64,000 bases of DNA from Taenia hydatigena (Eukaryota > Platyhelminthes > Cestoda > Cyclophyllidea > Taeniidae): NCBI GenBank assembly GCA_036345935.2, contig JADWOT020001877.1, positions 1 through 64,000 of the forward strand. Direction: 5' to 3'. A program made the position numbers and the translations under genes. Under the pieces are notes generated by a model. The model was not told the DNA's origin. It saw nothing but the letters and a program-made list of their open reading frames with translations, and searched no databases. Of the stretch, positions 61,780 to 64,000 are shown piece by piece. The stretch's first letter is position 1. Every line of letters begins with the position of its first letter.

Positions 61780-62340
61780 GCTCTGTGTAAAATCGTAAGG
61801 AATGCAAATATTTGTCTTAACTGCTATTGCATCCTAGACCTGTTTTTTTGACAAAAGATTTGGAAATGGGTTAAATTTTACTTGTCCAAAGGAGCCTTCG
61901 TGACTTAGTTGGAGCAGTTTATGCACCTACCTGCCACCCTCTAGTACAATTTATAATCTTCAGTGCTGCATTTTTAAGTAAATACTCTATTCTCATCCCC
62001 CCTTCCTTCAGCTATCTAATCCTCTTCCTAGTCTGCGGAGCATTGTGGATTGCTTAACGCGTTTTAAATGGCATTTTGAGACAGTGATTGCGTTTGTCAT
62101 TAAATTACGCTAAATAGAGCCTAGTTGGAAGTTTGTTGATTACAAGCAAGAAGTGTCGGTGTGTCCACCAACCTGTTTAATTGCCGATGAGAGTAGGAGG
62201 TGCTGGATGGATGAGAGTGAGCCTCGTGTCCGACTGTGACTTTTGGCAGACGCTGAACGTGGATGCGTTTCTATCACAAAGCTCTTCCTTCCCGTGTATT
62301 GTACCAACCCTCTATCAGTAAAAAGCATAACGAGGAGGAT
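61780..62340 (-). pseudogene. Ubiquitin-specific-protease-like gene fragment, copy U3
   Basis: The block ending at 62172 reads GKEELCDRNASTFSVCQK then SQSDTRLTLIHPAPPTLIGN and a stop, before a GTTGGT edge. The E-x-L...N...F/Y-x-C-x-x-C-like run before the K/R-x-I strand is the best preserved USP-like stretch of the four copies. A NLAGG-like block lies near 61915-61970 (VAGRCINCS). The 3' side present in U1 and U2 is missing here. Confidence 0.5.
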
Positions 62341-63801
62341 TATATGAGTAAGTTCCTCATCCCAGTATTTGCATCAAACTTATATTAGCAAAGTCTGGAA
62401 AGCTGTATTACACTCACTGCTTCGTACTGCAAAGAAAGCACAAAGGAATATTGTTTGGGTGTTATGCATGGTGAGCAAGTAAGGAGAATTCATCGTCACG
62501 CCTACCCTTGGTCACTGTCTGACCAGCAAGTAGCCTCTACATTCTGTCATAATTAAAATAGTTGGATGTGGTCCTGCTCTGATTGAGCAAAGTCATGGAG
62601 AACGAAATGTAGTGAATTGCGGGCAACCAAAAGAAATTAAAAGCAACTGCCATGTTGACTAATCCATATCGCTGTCTGTCCGCTGCTTTCCATCCCACCA
62701 AACTCACTTAACACAGCGTGTACGAATTTGCCGTTGACACTGCCACTTAAAATGCTTTCTACATCATACGCCTTTCACAGTAGTCTGAGAGCACCGAGTC
62801 AACAAACCAATAAAATCTTGCAATCAACACGCGAACCACGACTACTGACACTACGACACCAGCGACCCTGTCAAGGCAATGACGCAGAGATTTCTATCAT
62901 AATTTTTAATCCCATATTTAGCTCGAGGAGAGCCAAGTAACTACTTATATTTAATTCAATGGATTCAATATATTAAGATCGTTCCCCATAGAATTTGGAG
63001 AAGAAACACCAATTAGGCGTAATTAGTCTACACTATGAATACCCTTGTCAAACTGCCGAGCAGCATTGAGTTCTCTGTTGCGAGGACAACATAACAATGA
63101 TTCAGCTGCTTCTGGGTGTCACTGAGTTCTGCGCATAGAGCGTTCTCGCTTAAAAGTGTTCGCCTCTAATTTCTTCACTAAATCACCTTGTAGTCTTATC
63201 AACCTATGCGAAGAAGGTGTCAGGTCACCCACATTCGCGTGATCGGTGTTGTCGAAACGAATGATATCCACTGATTAGCAGACGTTCACAGTCGCACAAA
63301 ACATGGCGAGATTTCCATGTAAATCTCATAGCCAAGCTAGATGAAAATTTTATTTGCAACGTCATCTTCTCTCGCTCGGACATAATCTGCTCAGGTGGAT
63401 TGCTTATTTGTCGCGAGTTATGCAAGCAAAACATGGCTTGCGAATTTAACTTAACGATGGATCAAGTGAGATGCAACTACTTTTACATCCCATTGGGCTA
63501 ATGCATTAAGTAGCTATTGAAACGATGAACACCTCTTTTACTCCTTGTGGGTACCGTGACCTTTCCCTTGAAGTTTAGACGGCCCCTCGTGTAAACTCCT
63601 TTTATGCACGCCTGCAGAGTAACTACAACAGGCCACAAAACATTTGCTATTGCGAGGTCAGCATGCGTCGGCTCATGATTAGAGTAGCTTCAGCCGTTCC
63701 TTGACCATCAAGTGCATGCGTATGTTCCGTGCGATGGTTAGGCAGGTTTCATACCTTCTGAATTATATGGTGTTCGCTAAAGAGGGTAAGAGTCGGTCCT
63801 G
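62341..63801. other. No recognisable gene
   Basis: Short frames at 62728-62940 (+) and 63225-63434 (-) without motifs. Confidence 0.4.
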
Positions 63802-64000
63802 ATGAGTAATCAGATTTCATGTTGTGGTTGCCGTCCTAAGGTAAATACTGTGGCGGCGAGTGGCCAATGTGTAGAGGAACTTTCGAACTTACTCCGCGTT
63901 GCTGTTAAATGTGAGGCACCTTGCCAGAAATGGTCGAAGTGGTACCCCTACGCAAAAGGGTCCGATTGGACTCAGTTCTTTAGAGGGACATCTTTCATCA
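63802..64000 (+). CDS. Open frame running off the window end, unidentified
   Basis: From ATG 63802 the frame stays open for 66 codons to the window edge. It reads Cys-rich at first (SCCGCRP, KCEAPCQKW) and then WYPYAKGSDWTQFF. An in-frame TAA lies five codons upstream. It could be a 5' exon of the next gene or chance; nothing in it identifies a family. Confidence 0.25.
   Translation, partial: MSNQISCCGCRPKVNTVAASGQCVEELSNLLRVAVKCEAPCQKWSKWYPYAKGSDWTQFFRGTSFI

Overview
This window looks like nuclear DNA of a multicellular animal, most likely a parasitic flatworm of the tapeworm group. The flatworm placement is inference, from moderate GC, short ~110 bp introns, NK-2-type homeobox sequence and ryanodine-receptor sequence; no tree could be run. 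There are no bacterial operons, and coding density is very low. Most open frames of 60-100 codons have no support as genes.

Layout: (1) 1-1214, the 3' part of a divergent AGC-type protein kinase gene on +, followed at once by a broken copy of the 3' end of a homeobox gene (1303-1890). (2) 4.4-5.6 kb on + and 22.3-23.7 kb on -, two arms of an old inverted duplication, each with internal ~600 bp repeats and exon-like blocks. (3) 25.4-28.2 kb, a two-exon homeobox gene on - (25698-26680) with TATA box and polyadenylation signal, plus tandemly duplicated flanks. (4) 31555-32769, a foldback element with two 295 bp inverted arms that are nearly identical. (5) 33361-36732, a six-exon pseudogene of the C-terminal channel part of a ryanodine receptor on -, with exon order and introns preserved. 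(6) 37653-38400, a second, broken homeobox gene on -. (7) 39.5-42 kb, two copies of a repeat that also occurs at 14.6-15.8 kb. (8) 45.6-62.3 kb, four decayed copies of what appears to be a ubiquitin-specific protease gene on -, mixed with other duplicated, unidentified segments.

The region is best described as a graveyard of gene pieces copied at the DNA level (introns kept), in which at least one homeobox gene still looks intact. That gene has an unusual DNA-recognition helix (Leu at homeodomain position 50), while its broken sister keeps the ancestral NK-2 residues. The remaining long stretches hold low-complexity polypurine/polypyrimidine tracts, microsatellites, or nothing I can recognise. 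Alignments were done by eye; boundaries of diverged repeats are approximate.
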